A stretch of DNA of 61,717 nt from Asaia bogorensis. GTDB lineage: Bacteria; Pseudomonadota; Alphaproteobacteria; Reyranellales; Reyranellaceae. The stretch lies in assembly GCA_945889625.1 (NCBI GenBank), contig CAMDCE010000028.1:1-61717 (forward strand), read 5' to 3'. Shown piece by piece: positions 25,185 through 33,115 of the stretch (position 1 is the first letter of the stretch; every line of letters starts with the position of its first letter). The notes under the pieces were generated by a model. The model saw only the letters and a list, made by a program, of their open reading frames with translations, was not told the origin of the DNA and ran no database searches. The translations under genes were made by a program, and so were the position numbers.

Positions 25185-26812
25185 GCCAGCGCAGCCTCGA
25201 TCCCGTCACCGTCGAGGTGATCGGTGCGGCCATGAACTCGATCGTCGAGGAGACGGGCGAGACGCTGATCCGCGCCTCGCACTCGACCAACATCAAGGAG
25301 CGGCGCGACTGCTCGACGGCGCTGTTCAACCGGGCTGGCGAGACGCTGTGCCAGGCCGAGCACATCCCGATCCATCTCGGCAGCTTCATCGAGCTGGTGC
25401 CGCACATCATGAAGCGCTACCGCATCGAGGACATCAGGCCGGGCGACGCCTTCATCGGCAACGATGCCTACGAGGGCGGCGGCACGCACCTGCCCGACAT
25501 CGTGCTGGCCGAGCCGATCTTCGTCGACGGAAGGTTCGTGGCCTGGACGGTCAACCTCGCCCACCATGCCGACTTCGTCGACCGCGGCCATGCCCACATC
25601 TTCCAGGAGGGTCTGCGCATCCCGCCGGTCCGCCTGTACCGCGCGGGCGAGTTGCAGAAGGACGTGCAGGACCTGATCCTGCTCAACTGCCAGGTGCCGC
25701 GCGAGCGGCTGTCGGACCTGCGCGCCCAGATGGCGGCCAACCGGGTGGGCGTCCAGCGCTTCAAGTCGCTGTGCGCCAAATACGGCACCGACACGGTGCT
25801 GGCCGCCGGTGCGGCGCTGATGGACTACGCCGAGCGCAAGATGCGCGCCGCCATCACCGCCATGCCCGACGGCACCTGGCGCTTCGAGGACGTGTTCGAC
25901 AACGAGGAGATCAAGAGCAACCTGCCGCTGTCCGTCGAGGTGACGGTGGCGGGCGACTGCATGTCGCTCGCCTTCGACGCGCCGGACCAGGTGCGCGCCG
26001 GCATCAACATGACCCGCACGGCGCTGCAGGCGACCATCTACTATGTCGTGAAGTCGGTGCTCGATCCCACCATTCCGCCCAACGCCGGCCTGGCGCGGCC
26101 GCTCTCCATCGCCGCGCGCGAGGGCAGTATCCTCAACTGCACGCACCCCGCGGCGGTCAACGGCCGCATCCAGACATGCCAGCGCATCGCCGACCTGGTG
26201 ATGGGCGCGCTCGCCCAGGCGATCCCGGAGCGGGTGATGGCCTGCTCGAACTCCGCCTGCACCGTGGCCTACTTCATCGGCCAGCGGCCCGACGACCGAT
26301 CGCTCTGGGTCTATCTCGAGACGATCGGCGGCGGCAGCGGCGCGCGCGCCCACAAGGACGGGCTGGACGGCGTGCATGTGCACACCACCAACACGTCGAA
26401 CCTGCCGGTCGAGGCGCTGGAGATCGAATACCCGCTCAGGCTGTTGCGCTACGAGCTGGTCGCCGACTCGGGCGGCGTCGGCCAGTATCGCGGCGGCATG
26501 GCGCTGCGGCGGGTCTATCAGGCGACCCATGACTGCCGGGTGCGGGTCGACATCTCCCGCCAGCGCTCGCAGAGCTGGGGCCTGCAGGGCGGCGGGCCGG
26601 GCGCACACGGGCGGGTGGAAAGCGGGCCGGGCACCGAATTCGACGGCGACAGCGCCGTGCTGGCGGCCGGCCAGTGGTTCGCCATCGTCACGCCCGGTGC
26701 CGGCGGCTTCGGCCCGCCCGGGCGACGCGATCCCGACGCGGTCGAGCGCGACCTGACCCAGGGCGTGATCAGCCCCGATACGGCGCGCGGGATCTACCGG
26801 CTGAACGGCTGA
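25181..26812 (+). CDS. hyuB: Hydantoinase/oxoprolinase family protein, B subunit
   Basis: A 543-residue partner of the preceding A subunit. The opening DPVTVEVIGAAMNSIVEETG, the block KERRDCSTALFNRAGETLCQ and NDAYEGGGTHLPDIVLAEPI with NLAHHADFVDRG are characteristic of HyuB. The His/Asp residues in the last blocks are expected to bind the metal. The C-terminal PGAGGFGPPGRRDPDAVERD is the usual ending. With HyuA it forms a heteromeric cyclic-amide hydrolase in the cytoplasm. The gene pair is complete and translationally coupled. Confidence 0.9.
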   Translation: MSQRSLDPVTVEVIGAAMNSIVEETGETLIRASHSTNIKERRDCSTALFNRAGETLCQAEHIPIHLGSFIELVPHIMKRYRIEDIRPGDAFIGNDAYEGGGTHLPDIVLAEPIFVDGRFVAWTVNLAHHADFVDRGHAHIFQEGLRIPPVRLYRAGELQKDVQDLILLNCQVPRERLSDLRAQMAANRVGVQRFKSLCAKYGTDTVLAAGAALMDYAERKMRAAITAMPDGTWRFEDVFDNEEIKSNLPLSVEVTVAGDCMSLAFDAPDQVRAGINMTRTALQATIYYVVKSVLDPTIPPNAGLARPLSIAAREGSILNCTHPAAVNGRIQTCQRIADLVMGALAQAIPERVMACSNSACTVAYFIGQRPDDRSLWVYLETIGGGSGARAHKDGLDGVHVHTTNTSNLPVEALEIEYPLRLLRYELVADSGGVGQYRGGMALRRVYQATHDCRVRVDISRQRSQSWGLQGGGPGAHGRVESGPGTEFDGDSAVLAAGQWFAIVTPGAGGFGPPGRRDPDAVERDLTQGVISPDTARGIYRLNG

Positions 26813-26886
26813 CGCCGACACACGACGTGCGTCATCCCCTTCCCGTTCATATTGGGAGGGAAGCCTGCAACGCGATCGGCAATCGC

Positions 26887-27330
26887 CTACCTCTTCTCGC
26901 GTTGTGCCATGACGCAGGTGGCGACGATGGATTTCGAGGCACCGAGGCCGGCGTGGACGTAGCACAGTTCCATGCGGTCGGCCGACTGGACGGTCATGTT
27001 GTAGTAGCCGTCGGTGTCGGCGCCGATGATCGTCTTGCCGTCGGCGGTGATCGCCCAGGCGAAGGGCTCCCTGTCGCCGGGGGCGGCTTTCGAGAAGTTG
27101 TAGCCCCAGGCCAGCCGTCCGTTCTGGCCCTCGACCACCATGGTGAACTCGGCGTCGCGCACGCGCGGCGGCGACGCAACGGCGGCCGTGCCGGGATGAT
27201 GCTGGTTGGCGCCGTAGACGATCGACTGGCCCTTCATCGTCCAGGTCCCGCGCAGGTCCGGCGGGGCGGTCTGGGCTTGCGCCGCCGTGGCGACGCCGAT
27301 CAGGGCCAAGGCAATGACAGCGTAATTCAT
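26887..27330 (-). CDS. Secreted hypothetical protein
   Basis: A 147-residue protein with a clear Sec signal (MNYAVIALALIGVATAAQAQ, cleaved after AQA). The mature domain starts PPDLRGTWTMKGQSIVYG and ends with YVHAGLGASKSIVATCVM. The LRGTW opening and strand-rich sequence look like a small beta-barrel of lipocalin-like or avidin-like type; that comparison is by eye only. ATG at 27330 follows a GGGGGA ribosome-binding site. It is convergent with hyuB and divergent from the repeat-rich region upstream. Confidence 0.65.
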   Translation of the reverse strand: MNYAVIALALIGVATAAQAQTAPPDLRGTWTMKGQSIVYGANQHHPGTAAVASPPRVRDAEFTMVVEGQNGRLAWGYNFSKAAPGDREPFAWAITADGKTIIGADTDGYYNMTVQSADRMELCYVHAGLGASKSIVATCVMAQREKR

Positions 27331-27688
27331 GCGTGTCCCCCTCTTGTTTCGGTCGGGCAGTCTAGCGCGGCTTCCGGTCAACTGGAACCGCGGAGCGGTT
27401 CCAGTTGACCGGAAACGCGTTGTACGAAGCGTTTCCTTCAATGGCATGTTCCGTCCGGCTGATCGCGGCGCGTTTACGCGCCTCAGCCGGACGGAACATG
27501 CTCTAGCACCGTAGACGGGGGTCGATAAATGCCTGTGGAGCCGTAAGGTTGCGTGACCTTGTCGTCGCACGCGGCCCGAATGCCCGCATCCCCCGCTGTC
27601 CCCCCGCGTTGGATTGGGACCGGCGCCGCCTTGCCGTTTTGCCGTCTCGGTAAAACGGTTGGGCGGCGCAGCAACAAAGGAGGTTCAG
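27331..27688. other. Intergenic region with structured repeat
   Basis: No gene is visible in this stretch between two divergent small genes. It is largely filled by repeat family A, copy 1 (27372-27506), and otherwise holds the leader of the 70-aa gene, with the ribosome-binding site AAAGGAGG at 27676-27683. Confidence 0.6.
27372..27506 (+). repeat. Structured repeat family A, copy 1
   Basis: This element carries two hairpins. Hairpin 1 has a perfect 20-bp stem (27372-27391 with 27395-27414, loop GGA). Hairpin 2 has a 19-bp stem (27444-27462 with 27483-27501). They are separated by a conserved linker and the element ends in CTCTAG. It is repeated in the opposite orientation at 30383-30500. 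Base changes between copies are compensated in the opposite arms. Confidence 0.85.
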
Positions 27689-27901
27689 ATGTCGCTCTTC
27701 TTCCTGATCGCTATTGGTGCCGGTGCCTTCACGGTCGGCGCCGTGACGGCCGACGTCGTGGACGACGGCCGCCTCGGGCAGCAGCCCCAAACGGCCCAGG
27801 CCGCGCAGGCGCCGGCTTTCCAGGCCACTGCCTATCCGACCACTGCGGACTGCCTGAACGCCGCGGCGGGTCGGGGCATCCCGGCGTCGGCCTGCCAATG
27901 A
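27689..27901 (+). CDS. Small membrane/secreted 70-aa protein
   Basis: This 70-residue protein begins MSLFFLIAIGAGAFTVGAVT, a hydrophobic anchor or signal. An Ala/Gln-rich stretch and the end TADCLNAAAGRGIPASACQ with two Cys residues follow. It is preceded by a near-perfect AAAGGAGG ribosome-binding site six bases before the ATG and followed by a strong intrinsic terminator at 27930-27957, so it is a well-defined single-gene transcript. I recognise no family. Confidence 0.65.
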   Translation: MSLFFLIAIGAGAFTVGAVTADVVDDGRLGQQPQTAQAAQAPAFQATAYPTTADCLNAAAGRGIPASACQ

Positions 27902-27929
27902 TCATGACCTCTTAGCCTGAACAAACTTT

Positions 27930-27957
27930 GAGGCCCCTCCTCGGGGCCTCTTTTTTT
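27930..27957 (+). terminator. Intrinsic terminator
   Basis: The stem GAGGCCCC/GGGGCCTC (27930-27937 with 27943-27950, loop TCCTC) is followed by seven T residues at 27951-27957. It ends the small plus-strand gene 29 bases after its stop. The stem also lies just past the stop of the convergent UGSC gene, but the T-run favours plus-strand transcription. Confidence 0.9.
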
Positions 27958-27961
27958 GCGC

Positions 27962-28483
27962 TCACGCCTGCAAAAGAATCGGCAGTGCCTGCTTGTAGGC
28001 TGCTTCCGCCCGGGCCTTGAGTTCCGGCAAGGTGCAGCTGCCGATGGGATGCTGGACCGTGAGGAAGGGATAGTCGGGAAGACCGAGCACGCGGGCGATG
28101 TTCCGCGCCGTGACCTCAAACGGCACGGTGCACAGCACCACCGCGCGCTTGCCGAGTTGTTCGAAGGTGATGCCGTCGTGCAGACTGCACGTCGAGCAGG
28201 AGCCTCAATCGCCCAGGCCGGTGATGAGGAAATCCACCTCCTGGGCCACCTTGACCAGAGTGCTGGCCGGAGCCGGCGCGCTGGCGTTGCTCTTGGAGGC
28301 GAGCGTCCGCACGGTGCAGCCGTGCCGCTGCACGAACAGGGCGGCGAACTCGTTCAGCATCTCCTCGGCGTTGAGCTTGCCGTTCTCCAGGATGCCGATC
28401 CGCATGCCGTCGATGCTGGCGAGCGCCGGTGCTCGAAAAGCCTTGCGCTTGGGCGTGGTCGACATCGGCGAATAGAGCTGCAT
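27962..28483 (-). CDS. UGSC-family selenoprotein (in-frame TGA read as Sec)
   Basis: One frame of 174 codons runs from ATG at 28483, behind AGGAGGAG, to TGA at 27964-27962. It is interrupted once, by TGA at 28207-28205. Codons 87-96 read ITGLGD-U-GSC, followed by STCSLHDG, so the TGA sits exactly at the U of the U-G-S-C motif that names this family of (seleno)proteins. The frame stays open for 80 codons after it with normal alphaproteobacterial composition (RAVVLCTVPFEVTARNIARV, QHPIGSCTLPELKARA). The product would be 173 residues with Sec93, Cys96 and Cys99 close together, suggesting redox chemistry. A SECIS-like hairpin follows the TGA. It is the last gene of a three-gene operon. Function is unknown. 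Confidence 0.87.
28173..28195 (-). promoter_or_regulatory. Putative bacterial SECIS element
   Basis: In the mRNA a hairpin lies just downstream of the in-frame UGA. It has a six-pair stem (28191-28186 with 28182-28177) closing a GUC loop, then an A/A mismatch and three more pairs (G-C, C-G, U-G). The apical sequence GCAGUCUGC is close to GCAGGUCUGC in the E. coli fdhF SECIS, and the spacing from UGA to loop (19 bases) is also close. SelB is expected to bind here. The assignment is by structure and memory of fdhF. Confidence 0.7.
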
Positions 28484-28488
28484 TCGGA

Positions 28489-29553
28489 CTAACTCCTCCT
28501 GATGGCGGCGTGCTGCAGGATCGAGCCGCGGCCGCGGCTCCACGACGGGATGAAGCACGAATGGCCGCCGGCGTCGCCGCCGCCCATGGTGATCAGTATA
28601 TCGTCGGGGCCCAGACCGCGATGCACGAAGCCCGGCTCGCTGAGCGCGTGCGCACCGTCGCCATGCTGCTTGTCGTATTCGCTGTCGCGGTACTTGCCGA
28701 CGCCGTTCATGCCCTCGACCGAGCGCTTGGCCTTGCTGAAGAGAAAGGCTTGCGACTTCTCGCGCGTCCAGCCGGCGCCCGCGACGATCTGCATATGCTC
28801 GGGCGCCAGGACCACTGCGCTCTGGCCCAGGGTAATGCAGCCGTAGTTGGCCATGGCGTCGGCGACCGAGCCCAGGATCTGCTCAGCCGTGTTGCCGCCG
28901 TGGTTCTCGACATTGCAGAAGCCGCCGCCCGCGAAGGCGGTGACGCTCGAGGTGTCTTTGGCATAGCCCTGCGCCTCGCAGAGCAGCGGCCAGGGATTGC
29001 CGCGCGCGCGCTCGGCGATGCAGAAACTGTACTTTCCCGGGTTGCCTTGCGTCGACTTGTCCGAGATGCCGGGCAGCATCTGGAAGACGTTGCGCAGGAT
29101 CAGGCGCACCGCGCGGCCGATCGTGGCGTTGGGGCGGTTGCCGGGACCGAACAGGTTCACGTCGGCGTTCATGCCGATCTCGTCGGCGTAGGCGCCGCTC
29201 ACGACCAGCAGTGGCGCCGAGCCGCCGGTGCTGGCGGTCGAGCCGTGGAAATTGAACGCCGGCCGGTCCATGGCCTCGAACGAAGCGACCACGACCGGGA
29301 AATATTCCGGCAGGCAGCCGGCCATGACTGAATTGACCGCGGCGGCATGCAGCGACAGATCGAGCCCGGTCGCGGGATGGCGCGAGATCACGGTCTCGGC
29401 CGGCCTGCTGTCGGCCGCCAGCATGGCCTTCACGCGATCGACGACCGGCGGCACGACCGGCAGGCCGTCGGTCCAGCCCTGCTCATAGCAGTAGTCGATG
29501 GCGGCCAGCAGGTCGTCCGGCACCTCGTGGATGCGGGGTGAAACTGCCGGCAT
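28489..29553 (-). CDS. Conserved protein of unknown function, UGSC operon
   Basis: A 354-residue cytoplasmic protein from ATG at 29553. An N-terminal helical part (LLAAIDYCYEQGWTDGLPVV) leads into a Gly/Ala/Asn-rich core with blocks STASTGGSAPLLVVSGAYAD, FGPGNRPNATIGRAVRLILR and AFAGGGFCNVENHGGNTAEQ, then ITMGGGDAGGHSCFIPSW near the end. Several Cys residues and the conserved-looking Gly/Asn loops suggest an enzyme, but I cannot name the family. It begins 14 bases after the HD-domain gene and ends 5 bases before the selenoprotein start, so it is part of the same operon and may be the partner of the UGSC protein. Confidence 0.7.
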   Translation of the reverse strand: MPAVSPRIHEVPDDLLAAIDYCYEQGWTDGLPVVPPVVDRVKAMLAADSRPAETVISRHPATGLDLSLHAAAVNSVMAGCLPEYFPVVVASFEAMDRPAFNFHGSTASTGGSAPLLVVSGAYADEIGMNADVNLFGPGNRPNATIGRAVRLILRNVFQMLPGISDKSTQGNPGKYSFCIAERARGNPWPLLCEAQGYAKDTSSVTAFAGGGFCNVENHGGNTAEQILGSVADAMANYGCITLGQSAVVLAPEHMQIVAGAGWTREKSQAFLFSKAKRSVEGMNGVGKYRDSEYDKQHGDGAHALSEPGFVHRGLGPDDILITMGGGDAGGHSCFIPSWSRGRGSILQHAAIRRS

Positions 29554-29567
29554 CGCGTCGGCTACCG

Positions 29568-30335
29568 TCAGAGGTACTTCGCCGGGCGAATGATCGCCCG
29601 CCACATATGCGCCACCGGGCTGTTGTCGAAGCCCAGACCTTGGCTGGGCTGGCGGAAGTTGCGGCCGATGATGTCGGTGAACTCCTCGAGCTCGACATGC
29701 AGGTTGGGGTCGAACGAGTAGATGTCGTTCATCGTGATCTGCCGGCCCGACATGTACCATTTGTGGGCGCGCATGCGCTTGTAGTCCTCGTCGACATACG
29801 GGTCGGGACGATAGTTCTCGCCGAACAGCGCGACATAGGCCTGCGGATACTCGTAGCCGACCGCTTCGTCGGCATAGAAGCGCAGCACCTGGTGGGCGCG
29901 GATCGCCCAGGTCACTTCCTCGTCGACATAGGGCTCGACGAGCTGGGCGCCCCAGTAGCCGTGGTCGCCGCGGATGAAGCCGACGACCGCGATGTCGTGC
30001 AGCAGGCAGGCCAGCACCATCTTTTCCGGCAGGCCGTTCTTCCTGGCGTGATGCGCGCTTTGCAGCAGGTGCATGGAGGTGCCGAAGCGCTGCTTGAAGA
30101 AATCGATGAGCGTGGGCTTCTCAGGCATCGCCGGCAGGCGCGGGTCGTCGCCCATCAAGATCTGGGCATTGGGGTTGGCCTTGCGCAGCATGCCCGCATT
30201 GGGCGGCGCGCCGAGGTCGCCCTCGGCCAGCATGTGAAGGCGCGACTTGACGACGATGAGCTCGAGCTCACGCGCCATCTTTTCTTCCAGCGCGTCGGCG
30301 CGTTGCGCCATGGTGACGGTGTCCGGTGGGTTCAT
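29568..30335 (-). CDS. HD-domain-like protein, UGSC operon
   Basis: A 255-residue protein from ATG at 30335, behind GAGGAGA. It carries an HD-type metal-site pattern: HH at residues 95-96, HD at 113-114 (MVLACLLHDIAVVGFIRGDH) and a further His at 148 (VTWAIRAHQVLRF). HD proteins are metal-dependent phosphohydrolases or, in the MIOX-like branch, di-iron oxygenases; which one applies here is open. The C-terminal part is rich in aromatic residues. It is the first gene of the operon with the unknown 354-residue protein and the selenoprotein. Confidence 0.68.
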   Translation of the reverse strand: MNPPDTVTMAQRADALEEKMARELELIVVKSRLHMLAEGDLGAPPNAGMLRKANPNAQILMGDDPRLPAMPEKPTLIDFFKQRFGTSMHLLQSAHHARKNGLPEKMVLACLLHDIAVVGFIRGDHGYWGAQLVEPYVDEEVTWAIRAHQVLRFYADEAVGYEYPQAYVALFGENYRPDPYVDEDYKRMRAHKWYMSGRQITMNDIYSFDPNLHVELEEFTDIIGRNFRQPSQGLGFDNSPVAHMWRAIIRPAKYL

Positions 30336-30382
30336 CGCCTGTCTCCTCGATATGCCGCCTGGATCCGGGGCTTGCGGACAGC

Positions 30383-30500
30383 CTAGAGCATATTTCGTCC
30401 GGCTGGAATCAGCTGGACGAAATATGCCATTGAAGGAATTGCTTCGTACAACGCGTTTCCGGTCAAATGGAACCGCTCCGCGGTTCCATTTGACCGGAAA
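30383..30500 (-). repeat. Structured repeat family A, copy 2
   Basis: This is the inverted counterpart of the element at 27372-27506. It has a hairpin with an 18-pair stem with one G/A-type change (30388-30405 with 30410-30427, loop GAAT) and a perfect 21-bp hairpin (30456-30476 with 30480-30500, loop TCC). It starts with CTAGAG. It lies between the divergent HD-domain and esterase genes, so its hairpins could affect both leaders. Confidence 0.85.
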
Positions 30501-30549
30501 CCGCACTAACACATTGGAATGGTGTGACGACAGCAGCCTCAGGGAGCCC

Positions 30550-31446
30550 ATGCACATGACCACAGCCCAGCTCGACAGCCTCGTGACTTTGCTGCGTTCG
30601 CGCCCGGTCGCCGAAACCCCGGACGTCGCCGCGGCGCGCGGCCGGTTCGAAAAACTGGCGGATTTCCTGGGCGGCGCACCGGATGCCAAATGCGAAAAGG
30701 TCGATGCCGGCGGCGTGCCGGCGGAATGGGTGGCGGCACCTGGCTGCGACTCCCAGCGCGCGATCCTTTTTCTGCATGGCGGTGGCTACGCCATCGGATC
30801 GATCAACACACACCGGCGGCTGGCCTACGACATCTCCGCCGCGTCAGGCGCGCGGGTCCTGGTGATCGACTATCGGCTGGCGCCCGAACACCCCTTCCCC
30901 GCAGCGGTCGACGACGCGGCCAAGGCGTGGCGCTGGCTGCTGCAGCAGGGCCTCAACCCGAACCGCCTGGCGATAGCGGGCGATTCGGCCGGCGGCGGGC
31001 TCACGGTCGCAGCCCTGGTCAACCAGCGCGACCAGAAGCTCGGCCTGCCGGCCTGCGCCGTGGCGATCTCGCCCTGGGTCGATCTCGAGGGCACCGGCAC
31101 CAGCATGACGGCGCGCGCGGCGCAGGATCCCATGGTGCAGAAGGACGGCCTCTCGTGGATGGCCGCGATGTACCTCGCCGGCAAGGATGCCAGGACGCCG
31201 CTGGCAGCGCCGCTTCATGCCGACCTGAAAGGCCTGCCGCCGATCCTGGTGCAGGTCGGCACAGCGGAGACGCTGCTCGACGATGCCACGCGCCTCGCCG
31301 AGAGACTGCACGCCGCGGGCGTCGATGTGCGCCTGGCGGTCTGGCCGAACATGCTGCACGTGTTCCCGCTGTTCGCCCCCATCCTCTCGGAGGGCCGCGA
31401 CGGCTGCCTCGAGATCGGCGCCTTCATCCGCAGCAAGACGGCCTAG
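30550..31446 (+). CDS. Alpha/beta hydrolase, HSL-type esterase
   Basis: A 298-residue esterase/lipase of the hormone-sensitive-lipase family. The oxyanion motif HGGGYAIGS and the nucleophile elbow GDSAGGG (Ser of GDSAG) are present. DPMVQKDGLSWMAAMYL precedes the region with the acid residue, and the catalytic His is in WPNMLHVFPLF near the end. It probably hydrolyses short-chain esters in the cytoplasm. ATG at 30550 has AGGGAG close before it; ATG at 30556 has better spacing and is equally possible. It is divergent from the UGSC operon. Confidence 0.88.
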   Translation: MHMTTAQLDSLVTLLRSRPVAETPDVAAARGRFEKLADFLGGAPDAKCEKVDAGGVPAEWVAAPGCDSQRAILFLHGGGYAIGSINTHRRLAYDISAASGARVLVIDYRLAPEHPFPAAVDDAAKAWRWLLQQGLNPNRLAIAGDSAGGGLTVAALVNQRDQKLGLPACAVAISPWVDLEGTGTSMTARAAQDPMVQKDGLSWMAAMYLAGKDARTPLAAPLHADLKGLPPILVQVGTAETLLDDATRLAERLHAAGVDVRLAVWPNMLHVFPLFAPILSEGRDGCLEIGAFIRSKTA

Positions 31447-33092
31447 GCGGCCTCGCGTCGGCAGAGACAGGAGGCGCGTACCGGTACATCGGCGCGCGCC
31501 TGGGCGAGATCGAGGCGCGCCTTGATCAGCGGCGCCTCGGCAGTGTCGCCACGGCGCGTCAGGCATTCGTGCAGCCCGTGCAGGCTCCAGACATTGTCCG
31601 GATGCCAGCAGGCGCGGCTGAGTTTGGGCTCCAGGCCGAGATCCTCGCGATAGTACTTCTCGGCCTCGGCGAGGTGGCCCTGCTCCAGCAGCAGCGCGCC
31701 CAGCGCATGACGCGGCGGCTGCATCCAGCCCCACGGCTCGTCGTAGGGCAGCGCGTCGTCGAGTTCGACGGCGCGCTTCAGGTGGCGGAAGGCCACGTCG
31801 AAATTGCCGCGGCGGTATTCGAGCTCGCCGGTCAGCATCTCCTCGGCGATCGCCAACAGATCGACCATGGTGTTGTTGTGCACGCGCCGCGTATCGGGCA
31901 CGCGCGCGCGGGCGGCACGGAAGGCCGCCCGCATGCGCTCGGCCTCGGCGATCTCGCCCAGCACCGAGTGGGCCACACCCTTGGCATAGAGCATCATCGC
32001 CGTGGTCGTGCAGTAGACCGCGGGATCGCTCGGCAGCTCCTGGGCGATGATCTCGTGCCACTTGCCGAAACGCACCAGCACGTGCTGCTTCATGGAGAGG
32101 TAGCCCTCGAGGAAGTCGGCCATCGGCGGGGACTGCACGCGCAGCACCGCCTCGGGCGTGGTGTCGATCAGCTCCTGGGCGGCGGCGATGGCGGGCGCAT
32201 ACTGGCCGAGGAACATCGCGCCATAGACCACGAAGTGATGGTCGTGGCTGCGGTAGAGCGCGTAGACGTTGGCTGCACCCTCGCGCGCCAGGAACTTGCG
32301 GTCGACTTCGACCGCCTTCTGGTTCCAGTGCACGACGTCGCGGTAGTTGCCGCACAGCACGTCGATGTGCGTCGGCATGTGCACCAGGTGGCCGGAGTCG
32401 GGCACCAGCTCGCGCAGCCGATCGCCCGCCTTGAGCGCGCGCTGCGGGAACGGCGACATCTCCATCAGATGGACATAGAGATGCAGCAGGCCGGGATGAT
32501 CCCAGGTCGCGGGGATGTCGCGGAAGCCCTCCTCCAGCACCTCGACCGCCTCGGCCGTGCCGGCGTCCTTGGCGACGCCGCCGGTGGTGAGATCCCACAT
32601 CTGCCACGGCGTCTCGTTCATGATCGCCTCGGCGAACACCGAGCGCACCTCGAGATCGCCTCGGTTGGCGCTGAATACCTTGCGCATCTCGTTGGTGAAG
32701 GCCTTGTCCCAGCCCCGCTGATCCTCGATCGGCTCGCGCTGCGGATAGCGGACCGGCAGGGCGTGGATCAGTGCCTGCTCGACGGCCGTCGCCCCGCCGG
32801 CCGCGGCCAGCGCCAACTTCATGGCGTCATAGGCGGCGGCGAGCGCCTGTTGCTTGCCGACCGGATCGTAGAGATGCCAGGGCAGGTTGTAGTTGGGGCC
32901 GGCCGCGTAGGCGATGCCCCAGTGCGCCATGGCGCAGCCCGGATCGTGCTCCAGCGCCTTGCCGAAACACTTGATCGCCTCGGCGTGGTTGAAGCCGTAG
33001 ACCCAGTTCAGTCCGCGATCGAACCAGATCTGGGCCTCCGCAGACTTGGTGGTGATCGGGCGGGAGTAAGCACCGAGGTCGTAGTAGGTCAT
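31443..33092 (-). CDS. TPR-repeat protein
   Basis: A 549-residue cytoplasmic protein built from tetratricopeptide-like helix pairs. FNHAEAIKCFGKALEHDPGC is a clear TPR near the N-terminus. Others include ELEYRRGNFDVAFRHLKRAV and LLLEQGHLAEAEKYYREDLG near the C-terminus. The opening IWFDRGLNWVYGFNHAEAIK is shared by a group of TPR proteins common in proteobacteria. No catalytic domain is visible, so it is probably a scaffold or regulatory protein. Its stop overlaps the esterase stop by 4 bases in tail-to-tail orientation. It lies 23 bases downstream of the FAD monooxygenase gene. Confidence 0.82.
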   Translation of the reverse strand: MTYYDLGAYSRPITTKSAEAQIWFDRGLNWVYGFNHAEAIKCFGKALEHDPGCAMAHWGIAYAAGPNYNLPWHLYDPVGKQQALAAAYDAMKLALAAAGGATAVEQALIHALPVRYPQREPIEDQRGWDKAFTNEMRKVFSANRGDLEVRSVFAEAIMNETPWQMWDLTTGGVAKDAGTAEAVEVLEEGFRDIPATWDHPGLLHLYVHLMEMSPFPQRALKAGDRLRELVPDSGHLVHMPTHIDVLCGNYRDVVHWNQKAVEVDRKFLAREGAANVYALYRSHDHHFVVYGAMFLGQYAPAIAAAQELIDTTPEAVLRVQSPPMADFLEGYLSMKQHVLVRFGKWHEIIAQELPSDPAVYCTTTAMMLYAKGVAHSVLGEIAEAERMRAAFRAARARVPDTRRVHNNTMVDLLAIAEEMLTGELEYRRGNFDVAFRHLKRAVELDDALPYDEPWGWMQPPRHALGALLLEQGHLAEAEKYYREDLGLEPKLSRACWHPDNVWSLHGLHECLTRRGDTAEAPLIKARLDLAQARADVPVRASCLCRREAA

Positions 33093-33115
33093 GTCCTGTC
33101 CTCTCTCTCCTTCTC

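Noticed and set aside
23142..26965. Long minus-strand frames of about 600 and 640 codons opposite hyuA and hyuB
   Set aside because: These are mirror frames of real genes, dominated by His, Arg, Gln and Asp without domains.
28205..28558. A 117-codon protein ending at the TGA as a complete gene
   Set aside because: The sequence continues in frame after the TGA with the GSC motif and conserved-looking residues. A truncated product would lack the signature Cys residues.
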